Source of the DNA: JBKEAR01 sp047972425
Lineage (GTDB): Bacteria; Pseudomonadota; Alphaproteobacteria; JBKEAR01
Reading direction: 5' to 3'
Length of the DNA: 64,000 nucleotides
NCBI GenBank assembly: GCA_047972425.1
Contig: JBKEAR010000003.1
Coordinates: forward strand, 186,001 to 250,000
The notes under the pieces were generated by a model. It ran no database searches. It was not told the DNA's origin and was given only the letters and a program-made list of their open reading frames with translations. A program made the translations under genes and the position numbers. Below are positions 35,137-43,447 of the stretch, piece after piece; the stretch's first letter is position 1, and each line of letters begins with the position of its first letter.

Positions 35137-35221
35137 GCGGGTGTGGCGGAACTGGTAGACGCGCTGGATTTAGGTTCCAGTGACTTCGGTCGTGGGGGTT
35201 CGATTCCCTTCACCCGTACCA
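35137..35221 (+). tRNA. tRNA-Leu (anticodon TAG)
   Basis: An 85-base cloverleaf. The acceptor GCGGGTG pairs with CACCCGT, the anticodon stem-loop is CTGGA-TTTAGGT-TCCAG with TAG as anticodon, there is a variable arm (typical of class II leucine tRNAs), the T-loop has GGTTCGATTCC, and CCA is encoded at the 3' end. Confidence 0.96.
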
Positions 35222-35304
35222 AAATGATTAAGAATTCTTTCAGTTATGTGCTTCTTTAATCAAATTAGGGAAGTATTTTTTTTAAAGCAAATTGGATAAG
35301 ATAA

Positions 35305-36834
35305 ATGAAAATCAAAGAACTTAAAAGCGAAGGTTTAAGCCGTGAATATGAGATTGCCGTGCCGGCTAAAGATGTTGATGCACGTGTTTCTAATCGGTTA
35401 AGCCAGATTGGTCAACAGGTGAAAATTGCGGGTTTTCGCCCCGGTAAAGTGCCTGTGCGCGTTTTAGAGCAACGTTATGGCCAAGCAGCAATGGGCGAAG
35501 TTCTTGAGCAACTCGTCAACGAAAATGTAACATCATTATGGGAAAAGCAAGCAATTCGGCCTGCATTACAGCCTCAAATTGAAGTTAAAGAATATGATCG
35601 TAAAAAAGGGCTTAAATTTGATGTGAAAACAGAAATTTTACCTGATATTTCACATATTGATTATTCTAAAATTTCTTTAACTAAAAAAGTTGCTAAAGTT
35701 GATGATAAAGAAATTAAAGATTCTTTAGATAATATTGCTGCTTCAAATTCAGCATCAGAAGGATTAAAAACAAAACGTGCTGCCAAAGAAGGTGATATTA
35801 CATTAATCGACTTTGTTGGCCGTGTAGATGGTGTAGAATTTGCAGGTGGCAAAGGGGAGTCTTATCCGTTAGAACTGGGTAGCAATATGTTTATCCCCGG
35901 TTTTGAGGATCAAATAGTTGGCCATAAACCAGGTGAAACATTTGATGTTAATGTAAAATTCCCTGCTGAATATGGTGCTAAAGAATTAGCGGATAAAGAT
36001 GCAGTATTTGAAGTAACAATTAAAGAGCTTCAAAAGAAAGTACCGGCTAAAGTTGATGACGAGCTTGCTAAAAAATTGGGTCTAGCCGATCTGAAGGCTT
36101 TAGAAAATGCAGTTAAAGAGCAGCATGAAAAACAGTATGACAGTTATTCTAAAAACCATATTAAACGTGATCTCTTAGATGCTTTAGATGGCAAATATCA
36201 GTTTGATTTACCTGAAACTCTTGTAAAACAAGAGCTAGAAAGCATTATTAACCAGTGGAAACACCAAAAAGATCATCATCCTGATGCATTAGGCGATGAA
36301 GCTGATAAAACAGAAGATGAAATTCGTGCCGAATATTTACCGATTGCAGAACGCCGTGTGCGTTTAGGTTTGGTTTTAACCGATTTAGGGCGTAATGAAA
36401 ATATTCAAGTAACGCGTGAGGATCGCCAACAAGCTTTATTTCGTGAGGCGCAGCGTTTTCCGGGGCAAGAGCAACAAGTTTTCGAATATTTCCAAAAAAA
36501 CCCACAAGCTTTAGCTGCTTTAGAAGCACCAATTTTAGAAGAACGTGTGATTGATTTTATTTTGGATAAAGCAAAAGTTAAAGAAGAAGTTGTTTCTTTA
36601 GAGGAGCTTATGAAAGATCCGGATGAAGAAGCACCAAAAGCAAAGACAAAAAAAGCACCGGCGAAAAAAGCGGCTGCCAAAAAACCTGCTGCTAAAAAGG
36701 CGACAGCTAAAAAAGAAACCGAAAAGAAACCTGTAGCAAAAAAAGCAGCTACGAAAAAAACGGCTGAGAAAAAAGAACCTGCTAAGAAAGTCGTAGCTAA
36801 AAAACCTGCAGCTAAAAAGACAACAGCTAAATAA
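35305..36834 (+). CDS. tig: trigger factor with long Lys/Ala tail
   Basis: Ribosome-associated chaperone and peptidyl-prolyl isomerase. Domains in order are the ribosome-binding domain (about 1-115, with the signature GFRPGKVP near 43-50), an FKBP-type PPIase domain (about 150-245, EGDITLIDFVGRVDGVEFAGG) and a helical C-terminal domain. At 509 residues it is longer than the usual 430-450 because of a tail from about residue 442 made of 12 KK pairs spaced exactly five residues apart, separated by Ala, Thr, Pro and Glu, similar in composition to histone H1 tails. Short basic tails occur in alphaproteobacterial trigger factors; this one is unusually long and regular. It lies upstream of clpP, clpX and lon. 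Confidence 0.96.
   Translation: MKIKELKSEGLSREYEIAVPAKDVDARVSNRLSQIGQQVKIAGFRPGKVPVRVLEQRYGQAAMGEVLEQLVNENVTSLWEKQAIRPALQPQIEVKEYDRKKGLKFDVKTEILPDISHIDYSKISLTKKVAKVDDKEIKDSLDNIAASNSASEGLKTKRAAKEGDITLIDFVGRVDGVEFAGGKGESYPLELGSNMFIPGFEDQIVGHKPGETFDVNVKFPAEYGAKELADKDAVFEVTIKELQKKVPAKVDDELAKKLGLADLKALENAVKEQHEKQYDSYSKNHIKRDLLDALDGKYQFDLPETLVKQELESIINQWKHQKDHHPDALGDEADKTEDEIRAEYLPIAERRVRLGLVLTDLGRNENIQVTREDRQQALFREAQRFPGQEQQVFEYFQKNPQALAALEAPILEERVIDFILDKAKVKEEVVSLEELMKDPDEEAPKAKTKKAPAKKAAAKKPAAKKATAKKETEKKPVAKKAATKKTAEKKEPAKKVVAKKPAAKKTTAK
36640..36831 (+). repeat. 15-base imperfect tandem repeat encoding the trigger factor tail
   Basis: The tail of tig is built of about twelve imperfect 15-base units, each encoding a five-residue block ending in two lysines (mostly AAAAAA or AAGAAA). 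Such tracts can expand or contract by slippage. Confidence 0.75.
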
Positions 36835-36881
36835 GCAGAAAAGAAATAATATTTAAAATTTTATAATTTTTATTATTCAAT

Positions 36882-36910
36882 TTGTAATTCATAGCCAGAC
36901 CGCTTATAAT
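36882..36910 (+). promoter_or_regulatory. sigma70-type promoter for clpP-clpX
   Basis: TTGTAA (36882-36887), a 17-base spacer and a perfect TATAAT (36905-36910), 56 bases before the clpP ATG. The -10 box sits in the loop of an inverted repeat. Confidence 0.75.
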
Positions 36911-36926
36911 ATAGGGTCTGGCTATG
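36890..36926. repeat. 12-bp inverted repeat around the clpP -10 box
   Basis: Arms CATAGCCAGACC (36890-36901) and GGTCTGGCTATG (36915-36926) with a 13-base centre. It may serve as the end of the tig transcript, though there is no T-run, or as an operator for clpP. Confidence 0.7.
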
Positions 36927-36966
36927 AGCATTTAAAAAATAGTTATATTTGTAAGGATAATAATTC

Positions 36967-37578
36967 ATGGATCATTCTGATATCATATCAACACTCATCC
37001 CAACAGTTATTGAAAGTACGGGTCGAGGGGAGCGCGCTTTTGATATTTTTTCTAGATTATTGCGGGAACGTGTTGTTTTTATCACCGGACCAATCGAAGA
37101 CCATATGGCATCGTTAATTTGTGCCCAACTGTTGTTTTTAGAGGCCGAAAATCCCAATAGAGATATTTCTATCTATATTAACTCCCCTGGTGGAGTTGTT
37201 ACTGCTGGTTTATCAATTTATGATACAATGCAATATATCAAGCCGGAAATTGAAACAGTATGCTTAGGGCAAGCATGCTCTATGGGCTCACTGTTATTAG
37301 CTGCAGGTGCCGAGGGGCGTAGGGTTTCTTTACCAAATGCGCGCATTATGGTTCATCAGCCGTCTGGTGGTGCACAGGGGCAAGCAACTGATATTGAAAT
37401 TCAAGCAAAAGAAATTTTATCATTGCGTAAAAGGCTTAATCAGATATATGTAAAACATACGGGTCAAAAAATTGCAGTCATAGAAAAAGCTTTGGAGCGC
37501 GATAATTTTATGTCTGCAGAAGAAGCACAAAAATTTGGGTTGATAGATAAAATTGTTGAAAAACGGATTAGCGAATAG
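36967..37578 (+). CDS. clpP: ATP-dependent Clp protease proteolytic subunit
   Basis: Serine peptidase that forms the tetradecameric chamber fed by ClpX or ClpA. The 203-residue product has the nucleophile segment CLGQACSMGSLLLAAG (Ser 105; most ClpP have QAAS rather than QACS), the catalytic His in IMVHQPSGGAQGQ (about 130) and the Asp in the DRDNFM-like segment ERDNFMSAEEA. The N-terminus STLIPTVIESTGRGERAFDIFSRLL is typical. It has its own promoter just upstream and is followed 17 bases later by clpX. Confidence 0.98.
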   Translation: MDHSDIISTLIPTVIESTGRGERAFDIFSRLLRERVVFITGPIEDHMASLICAQLLFLEAENPNRDISIYINSPGGVVTAGLSIYDTMQYIKPEIETVCLGQACSMGSLLLAAGAEGRRVSLPNARIMVHQPSGGAQGQATDIEIQAKEILSLRKRLNQIYVKHTGQKIAVIEKALERDNFMSAEEAQKFGLIDKIVEKRISE

Positions 37579-37594
37579 GGCTTAGGAGTAGATA

Positions 37595-38872
37595 ATGCCG
37601 GAGCAAGAAAAAAAGGAACTTCACTGTTCATTTTGCGGAAAGAAAGAAAAAGACGTTAAACGGCTTATTGCAGGTTCGGATGATGTATATATTTGCGATG
37701 AATGTATCGGCCTAGGCTGGGAAATCATTAATGAACAAGCGCGTATTGATGCTCAGGATAAAAATTCCGATAATAAAACTGGCGATTTACCTAAGCCAAA
37801 AGAAATATTTGAGGCACTTAATGAGTTTGTTATTGGTCAGGAAGATGCCAAAAAGGTTCTGTCTGTCGCAGTATATAACCATTATAAACGCTTAGATCAA
37901 AAAATAGATGACGATAATATTAAAATTGCAAAATCAAATATTTTAATGGTTGGTCCTACAGGGAGTGGTAAAACATTTTTAGCGCAAACTTTAGCTAATA
38001 TTTTAGATGTTCCGTTTACTATTGCTGACGCAACAACCTTGACTGAAGCCGGATATGTGGGCGAGGATGTAGAAAATATTATTTTAAAGCTTTTGCAGGC
38101 AGCAGATTATAACGTTGAGCAAACCGAGCGTGGTATCATTTATATTGATGAGATTGATAAAATTACACGCAAGTCTGAAAATCCGTCGATTACGCGTGAT
38201 GTTTCAGGAGAAGGTGTACAGCAAGCTTTGTTAAAAATTATTGAAGGTACTGTTGCATCGGTACCCCCGCAAGGTGGTAGGAAACACCCCCAGCAAGAAT
38301 ATATTCAGGTTGATACCTCTAATATATTATTTATTTGTGGGGGGGCATTTTCGGGCTTAGATCGTGTGATCAAACAACGTACGAGTAAGTCGGGTGTTGG
38401 TTTTGGGGCAATTGTTGCTGCACCGGATGAGCGGGGCGATGGTGAAATTTTTAAACTGACGGAATCAGAAGATTTAATGAAATATGGGCTGATTGCCGAG
38501 TTTGTTGGCCGTTTACCTATTTTGGTAACCCTAGAAGAATTGCATAAGCAAGACCTTATTCGTATTCTGAAAGAACCCAAAAATGCTTTATTAAAGCAAT
38601 ATTCTAAACTTATAGAGATGGATGGCGCAAAGCTTACCTTTACGGATGAAGCTTTAGAAGCCGTAGCCGAAAAAGCCTTAGAACGTAATACGGGGGCAAG
38701 GGGTTTGCGTTCTATTATCGAAAATATTTTATTGGGTACAATGTATGATTTACCTTCAACTCAAAATGTTGCGGAGGTTATTGTAACTAAAGAATCTGTT
38801 GATAAAAAAGAAGCACCAACACTTGTTTACGATGAACTGTCGAAAATAGAGAAAGAAAAAAAGAAAGCGTAG
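37595..38872 (+). CDS. clpX: ATP-dependent Clp protease ATP-binding subunit ClpX
   Basis: AAA+ unfoldase that delivers tagged substrates to ClpP. The 425-residue product starts with the C4 zinc-binding domain (CSFCGKKEKDVKRLIAG...ICDECI, about 11-36), then Walker A GPTGSGKTFLA (about 120), Walker B IIYIDEIDKI, the pore-loop AGYVGEDVE region and the IGF-type ClpP-contact region near GVGFGA. The length is normal. A GGAGTAG site precedes the ATG. A hairpin terminator follows at 38908-38937. Confidence 0.98.
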   Translation: MPEQEKKELHCSFCGKKEKDVKRLIAGSDDVYICDECIGLGWEIINEQARIDAQDKNSDNKTGDLPKPKEIFEALNEFVIGQEDAKKVLSVAVYNHYKRLDQKIDDDNIKIAKSNILMVGPTGSGKTFLAQTLANILDVPFTIADATTLTEAGYVGEDVENIILKLLQAADYNVEQTERGIIYIDEIDKITRKSENPSITRDVSGEGVQQALLKIIEGTVASVPPQGGRKHPQQEYIQVDTSNILFICGGAFSGLDRVIKQRTSKSGVGFGAIVAAPDERGDGEIFKLTESEDLMKYGLIAEFVGRLPILVTLEELHKQDLIRILKEPKNALLKQYSKLIEMDGAKLTFTDEALEAVAEKALERNTGARGLRSIIENILLGTMYDLPSTQNVAEVIVTKESVDKKEAPTLVYDELSKIEKEKKKA

Positions 38873-38907
38873 CGCTTTTTCTTTTAATTATTATATTAAA
38901 CTTTTCG

Positions 38908-38937
38908 ATAAGCCCCTTGCTTTTTTAAGGGGCTTAT
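38908..38937 (+). terminator. hairpin after clpX
   Basis: ATAAGCCCCTT / AAGGGGCTTAT with an 8-base T-rich loop, 36 bases past the clpX stop. The downstream T-run is short. The same bases contain CTTGCTT followed 16 bases later by CCATAT, which loosely resembles an alphaproteobacterial heat-shock promoter for lon. Confidence 0.7.
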
Positions 38938-39026
38938 TCCATATCTATAAAGTATACAGACAAAATCTTAGATGCTTATGCAAAAAAGGTTTAAGATTTT
39001 TGGTCTATAATGATAAGGAAAATTAT

Positions 39027-41429
39027 ATGTCAGAAGAAAATAAAGTTACTTCAGAAAATACTATTCACACAATACCGTTGTTACCATTGCGTGATATTGT
39101 GGTTTTCCCCCATATGGCTGTTCCGCTTTTTGTTGGGCGCGATAAGTCGATTAAAGCGCTAGAAGAAGTTATAGAAAAAGACCGCGAAGTTTTTTTAGTT
39201 GCGCAAAAAGACCCAACCACAGATGACCCTGATATAGATGATGTTTTTCATGTCGGTACAGTTGCACGTATTATGCAGTTACTCCGCTTGCCCGATGGAA
39301 CGGTTAAAGTTCTTGTAGAGGGTAAAGCAAGAGGTAAAATCGTTAAGGTTTCTGATGATACAGATTATATGACTGTTGATATTGAATATTTAGCGGATAT
39401 TGATGATAAAAATGATATTACGGATTTAGTTGAAGAATTAAAAAATAAATTTGAGCAATATGTGCGCTTGGGTAAAAAAGTTGCCCCCGAAATTTTATCA
39501 AATATTAAGTCAATTACCGATTATAGCATATTAGCCGATACAATTGCATCGCACTTAGCTCAAGATGTGAATCACAAGCAACAAATTTTAGAAACAATCA
39601 ATGTTGAAGATCGTATCAATGTAACAATCGAAAAAATTGATGAAGATATTGATGTTTTTCAAGTTGAGAAAAAAATTCGCGGGCGCGTAAAACGCTCTAT
39701 GGAAAAAACACAACGAGAATATTATTTAAACGAGCAAATGAAAGCTATTCAACAAGAATTGAATGACGGAGAAGAAGATAATGAAATTGCTGAAATTGAA
39801 AAGAAAATAGAAGCAACTGAGTTATCGACAGAAGCCAAAGAAAAAGCTTATTCTGAATTAAAAAAAATGAAAACAATGAGCCCGATGTCGGCCGAGACAA
39901 CGGTGGTTCGTAATTATTTAGATTGGCTATTGGATATTCCTTGGAAAAAACGTAGTAAAGTAGAAAAAACTTTGCAACAAGCCGAAGAAATTTTAGATCG
40001 TGATCATTATGGGCTTAATAAAGTAAAAGAGCGTATTTTGGAATATTTAGCGGTTCAACAGCGTTCTGAAAAAGTACGTGGACCGATTCTGTGTCTTGTA
40101 GGCCCTCCAGGTGTGGGAAAAACTTCGCTAGGGCAGTCTATTGCCGAGGCAGCAGGGCGTAAATTTGTACGCATGAGCCTTGGTGGTGTGCGCGATGAAG
40201 CCGAAATTCGTGGACATCGCAGAACGTATATTGGCTCGCAACCGGGTAAAATTGTTCAGAGCATTAAAAAAGTAAAAGTTTCGAATCCGATGTTTTTATT
40301 CGATGAGATCGATAAAATGGGACAAGATTTTCGTGGCGATCCAGCATCGGCGCTTTTAGAAGTTTTAGATCCGGAACAAAATTCAACATTTATGGACCAT
40401 TATCTGGAAGTTGAATATGATTTGTCGGATGTAATGTTTATCGCAACGGCAAACTCGCTCAACTTACCTGCACCTTTGTTAGATCGTATGGAGATCATCC
40501 ATCTTTCTGGCTATACCGAACAAGAAAAATTAGAAATAGCTAAAAGACATATTGTTAAAAAACAAATGGATATGAATGGTATCAAAGAAGAAGAGTGGTC
40601 GATAGATGATAGTGCAATTGTTGATTTGATTCGCTATTATACTAGAGAAAGTGGTGTTCGTGGATTAGAACGCGATATTGCTAAAATTATCCGTAAGTCA
40701 TTAAAAGAGATTCTTTTGGGTAATACAAACCATGTTCATATAACATCAGATAATTTAAGTGGTTATGCTGGGGTTCGTAAATTCCGCTTTGGTATAGCCG
40801 AAGAAAAAGATCAAGTAGGCGTAACTACCGGTTTAGCTTGGACATCTGTTGGTGGTGAGCTTCTCTCTATCGAAGCTGTAGAGCTTAAAGGTAAAGGGAA
40901 TATGAAGCTTACAGGTAAGTTGGGCGAAGTAATGCAAGAATCTATCCAAACGGCTCGGTCTTATGTTCATTCGCGAGCAAATCAATATGGTATTCCTTTT
41001 AGTAAGTTTGAAGAAAAAGATATTCATTTGCATGTGCCTGAGGGTGCAACACCGAAAGATGGACCTTCGGCAGGGGTTGCTATGGTTACAAGCATCGTTT
41101 CTGTTTTAACCAATAATCCGGTACGTAAAGATATAGCCATGACTGGAGAAGTTACTTTAAGAGGGAATGTCTTACCCATCGGTGGATTAAAAGAAAAACT
41201 TTTGGCTGCATTAAGAGGGGGGATTAAAACGGTATTTATACCTAAAGAGAATGAGAAAGACATGGCCGAAATTCCTGATAACGTAAAAGAAGGATTAGAA
41301 ATTATATTTGCTGATCATGTCGATACTGTTTTGGAAGGTGCTTTAGTTAATGAGCTTATTCCCATTAACGAGCTTGATGTCGCATCAAATAAAGATATTG
41401 ATACAAATAACCCGACAGCACATCATTAG
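39027..41429 (+). CDS. lon: ATP-dependent protease Lon
   Basis: Homohexameric AAA+ serine protease that degrades damaged and regulatory proteins. The 800-residue product has the N-terminal substrate domain (IPLLPLRDIVVFPHMAVPLFVGR), Walker A GPPGVGKTSLG (about 358), FLFDEIDKMGQDFRGDPASALLEVLDPEQN, and the Ser-Lys dyad in PKDGPSAGVAM (Ser about 681) and the later LPIGGLKEKLLAA. The ATG at 39027 is chosen rather than an upstream TTG because AAGGA lies 8 bases before it and it matches the family N-terminus. It follows clpX and precedes hupB, an order conserved in alphaproteobacteria. Confidence 0.98.
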   Translation: MSEENKVTSENTIHTIPLLPLRDIVVFPHMAVPLFVGRDKSIKALEEVIEKDREVFLVAQKDPTTDDPDIDDVFHVGTVARIMQLLRLPDGTVKVLVEGKARGKIVKVSDDTDYMTVDIEYLADIDDKNDITDLVEELKNKFEQYVRLGKKVAPEILSNIKSITDYSILADTIASHLAQDVNHKQQILETINVEDRINVTIEKIDEDIDVFQVEKKIRGRVKRSMEKTQREYYLNEQMKAIQQELNDGEEDNEIAEIEKKIEATELSTEAKEKAYSELKKMKTMSPMSAETTVVRNYLDWLLDIPWKKRSKVEKTLQQAEEILDRDHYGLNKVKERILEYLAVQQRSEKVRGPILCLVGPPGVGKTSLGQSIAEAAGRKFVRMSLGGVRDEAEIRGHRRTYIGSQPGKIVQSIKKVKVSNPMFLFDEIDKMGQDFRGDPASALLEVLDPEQNSTFMDHYLEVEYDLSDVMFIATANSLNLPAPLLDRMEIIHLSGYTEQEKLEIAKRHIVKKQMDMNGIKEEEWSIDDSAIVDLIRYYTRESGVRGLERDIAKIIRKSLKEILLGNTNHVHITSDNLSGYAGVRKFRFGIAEEKDQVGVTTGLAWTSVGGELLSIEAVELKGKGNMKLTGKLGEVMQESIQTARSYVHSRANQYGIPFSKFEEKDIHLHVPEGATPKDGPSAGVAMVTSIVSVLTNNPVRKDIAMTGEVTLRGNVLPIGGLKEKLLAALRGGIKTVFIPKENEKDMAEIPDNVKEGLEIIFADHVDTVLEGALVNELIPINELDVASNKDIDTNNPTAHH

Positions 41430-41615
41430 TCGAGTGTTTCGAATCGTATACTTGCAAAAGTTAACTTCTATAAATTCACCATCAATTTTATCCAAAAAGC
41501 CATATTTTTGACAAATTTGGTGGTAAATCCCTTAAGAAACAATAGTTTTTTGCAAAATTCACCATTTCTTACTTGACCCAAGGGAATAATTGGTTCAATT
41601 AATAATGGTCTAGAG

Positions 41616-41636
41616 TTTTAAGCATTGTGCTTAAAA
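41616..41636. promoter_or_regulatory. perfect hairpin between lon and hupB
   Basis: TTTTAAGCA-TTG-TGCTTAAAA, a perfect 9-bp stem in the 289-base gap between lon and hupB. It could end the lon transcript or bind a regulator of hupB. A second, weaker stem (AGATTGC / GCAATCT) lies near 41661-41690. The phrase AAATTCACCAT also occurs twice in this gap (near 41474 and 41560). Confidence 0.45.
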
Positions 41637-41718
41637 TTAATTTTAACAGTATAGCCTGAGAGATTGCTAAAAAATAAATAAATGGCAATCTGAATGAGAG
41701 ATATAGGGGACTATAAAA

Positions 41719-42006
41719 ATGAATAAAAATGAACTCGTAGCCGAAGTAGCAAAAGCTTCTGGCTTATCAAAAGCTGATGCCGGTCGTGCAGTAGAAGCTG
41801 TAATTGATTCTGTTTCTGGCGCTTTAGCCAAAGGTGATGAAGTGCGTTTAGTAGGATTTGGTACATTTAGTACTCAAAAACGTGCAGCAACAACTGGTCG
41901 TAACCCACGTACACAAGAACCAATGAAAATTCCTGCTTCTGTACAACCACGTTTTAAAGCTGGTAAAGTTCTAAAAGAATCAGTGCAAGTTCTTCTTAAA
42001 AAATAG
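41719..42006 (+). CDS. hupB: DNA-binding protein HU
   Basis: Small histone-like protein that bends and compacts DNA. The 95-residue product has the complete HU pattern: MNKNELVAEVAKASGLSKADAGRAVEAVIDSV, VRLVGFGTFSTQKRAATTGRNPRTQEPMKIPAS (the DNA-binding arm with the RNPRT/Pro tip) and PRFKAGKVLKESV. An AGGGGA ribosome-binding site lies upstream, and a strong terminator follows at 42034-42072. It is placed after lon, as in most alphaproteobacteria. Confidence 0.98.
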   Translation: MNKNELVAEVAKASGLSKADAGRAVEAVIDSVSGALAKGDEVRLVGFGTFSTQKRAATTGRNPRTQEPMKIPASVQPRFKAGKVLKESVQVLLKK

Positions 42007-42033
42007 CTTTTTTTACTAAGACAGAATTTTTTT

Positions 42034-42072
42034 AATACCCTCATCTTTTTTGTTTGACAAGATGAGGGTATT
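42034..42072 (+). terminator. strong terminator after hupB
   Basis: Perfect 14-bp stem AATACCCTCATCTT / AAGATGAGGGTATT with an 11-base loop, followed by TT and preceded by a T-rich stretch. Confidence 0.93.
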
Positions 42073-42104
42073 TTACTATAAAACCTTCACATATCTTTGA
42101 TTAA

Positions 42105-42180
42105 GGGTGGTTAGCTCAGCTGGGAGAGCGACTGGTTTACACCCAGTAGGTCAGCGGTTCGATCCCGTTACCACCCACCA
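42105..42180 (+). tRNA. tRNA-Val (anticodon TAC)
   Basis: A 76-base cloverleaf with acceptor GGGTGGT / ACCACCC, anticodon stem-loop ACTGG-TTTACAC-CCAGT, T-arm GGTTCGATCCC and encoded CCA. Confidence 0.97.
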
Positions 42181-42275
42181 GATTTTTTAAAAATCTAAAA
42201 TTTGGTTTTTCTAAATAAAAAGCTTTGACAAGTCTTTTTTATTTTTGTAAAACCACCAAGCTAATAAAACAACAA

Positions 42276-42352
<77 letters not shown>

Positions 42353-42374
42353 CTTGTTGTTATTATAAATATTA

Positions 42375-42451
<77 letters not shown>

Positions 42452-42731
42452 TTTATTTCCAAATATATTTCATGAAAACCCTCCATATTTTACGCAGATA
42501 TTTATATACCAATAAAGCAATTACTTTACATGCTGATATGTTGAAAATTGAATTTGCACTATTATCTCAATTGCCTGAGTGAGTATCGGCTGCGAATTGA
42601 TTAATTAATGATACACAAAAAAATAAATCGAATATTCACTAACGCTCTATCAATAGCTGAATATACCTGCCTTGTGTTAAGTATATAGTCGGCAACTGAA
42701 TCTATCCGTTTCTTAAATTTCACAAACCTTA
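42452..42731. other. intergenic region between tRNA-Asp and the tna cassette promoter
   Basis: About 280 bases with no convincing gene, gene remnant or repeat of the tRNA 3' end. Only weak inverted repeats (for example TCAATT / AATTGA near 42567 and 42594) are visible. Confidence 0.5.
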
Positions 42732-42760
42732 TTGACAAGCGTTTTATTCAATGATAATAA
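42732..42760 (+). promoter_or_regulatory. sigma70-type promoter of the tryptophan cassette
   Basis: Perfect -35 box TTGACA (42732-42737), a 17-base spacer and TAATAA (42755-42760), about 45 bases before the regulator gene. The -10 box is covered by a palindrome. Confidence 0.8.
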
Positions 42761-42792
42761 TTAATTATTATCAATAATAAAAATTTATTATT
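42752..42792. promoter_or_regulatory. operator candidate: two adjacent palindromes over the -10 region
   Basis: A perfect 22-bp palindrome (42752-42773; half-site TGATAATAATT) overlaps the -10 box. It is followed by a second inverted repeat, AATAATAAA / TTTATTATT (42773-42792). The first resembles a GATAAT-type Fur box in base pattern, but the family of the binding protein is not known; autoregulation by the adjacent YheO-type regulator is an alternative. Confidence 0.6.
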
Positions 42793-42804
42793 AATGGGTG
42801 TGTT

Positions 42805-43425
42805 ATGAAAGTTACTGTAGATTTAGAAATTTTAGCCAATTTTTTATCTAAGGCCTTAGGTCAATCAATGGAAGTAGCTGTTCATGACTTAAATGATATT
42901 AACAACAGCTTACTTATCCTCAAAAATGGTCATGTTACAGGGCGCAAAGAGGGGATGGGCATTACCGATTTAGCATTAGAGATGATTAAAGATCAATCAA
43001 GTAATCCAGATACTCCATATAAGGTTAATTATGAAAGTCGTACCTTAGATGGCAGATTACTCCGGTCATCTACATTGATCCTTCAAGATGACGATGATAA
43101 ACCAAAAGCCATTTTATGTCTTAACCATGATGATTCTGAATTTCATAGCCTTATAGAGCATCTGCAGCAAATAACAAAAATTGAAGACCATTATAGTCGT
43201 GAGAATTTTTCTACTGGTGTTTCTCATTTAGGAGAAAAAATCATTGCCGATGTTATGGCAAGTAATCATAAACCTGTGAGTAAATTAAATGTGCAGGAGA
43301 AAAAGCAGCTTGCAGCAATGATGGTTAAAGCGGGAGCCTTTGAAATTAAAGGTTCTGTTGAAATTGCAGCTAAAATGCTAAATGTTTCCGAACCAACTCT
43401 TTATCGATACCTTAAGCAGGCATAG
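42805..43425 (+). CDS. YheO-like PAS/HTH transcriptional regulator
   Basis: A 206-residue regulator of the YheO/DauR type. The N-terminal PAS-like YheO domain (about 5-115) shows ALGQSMEVAVHDL, SLLILKNGHVTGRKEGMGITDLAL, YKVNYESRTLDGRLLRSSTLIL and AILCLNHD; the C-terminal HTH (about 155-206) ends in KGSVEIAAKMLNVSEPTLYRYLKQA. Related proteins control amino acid use (for example DauR for D-arginine) and are thought to sense a small ligand with the PAS-like domain. It is the first gene of the cassette, with the leader peptide, tnaA, permease and ridA downstream in the same direction, so it probably controls their expression and its own. Activator or repressor cannot be told from sequence. Confidence 0.85.
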   Translation: MKVTVDLEILANFLSKALGQSMEVAVHDLNDINNSLLILKNGHVTGRKEGMGITDLALEMIKDQSSNPDTPYKVNYESRTLDGRLLRSSTLILQDDDDKPKAILCLNHDDSEFHSLIEHLQQITKIEDHYSRENFSTGVSHLGEKIIADVMASNHKPVSKLNVQEKKQLAAMMVKAGAFEIKGSVEIAAKMLNVSEPTLYRYLKQA

Positions 43426-43447
43426 CTAAAGGATAGGGAGGTAAGAA

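Noticed and set aside
42452..42731. Attachment-site repeat of the tRNA-Asp 3' end
   Set aside because: No second copy of the tRNA 3' end was seen up to nuoA, and no integrase gene is present, so island integration at the tRNA is not supported directly.
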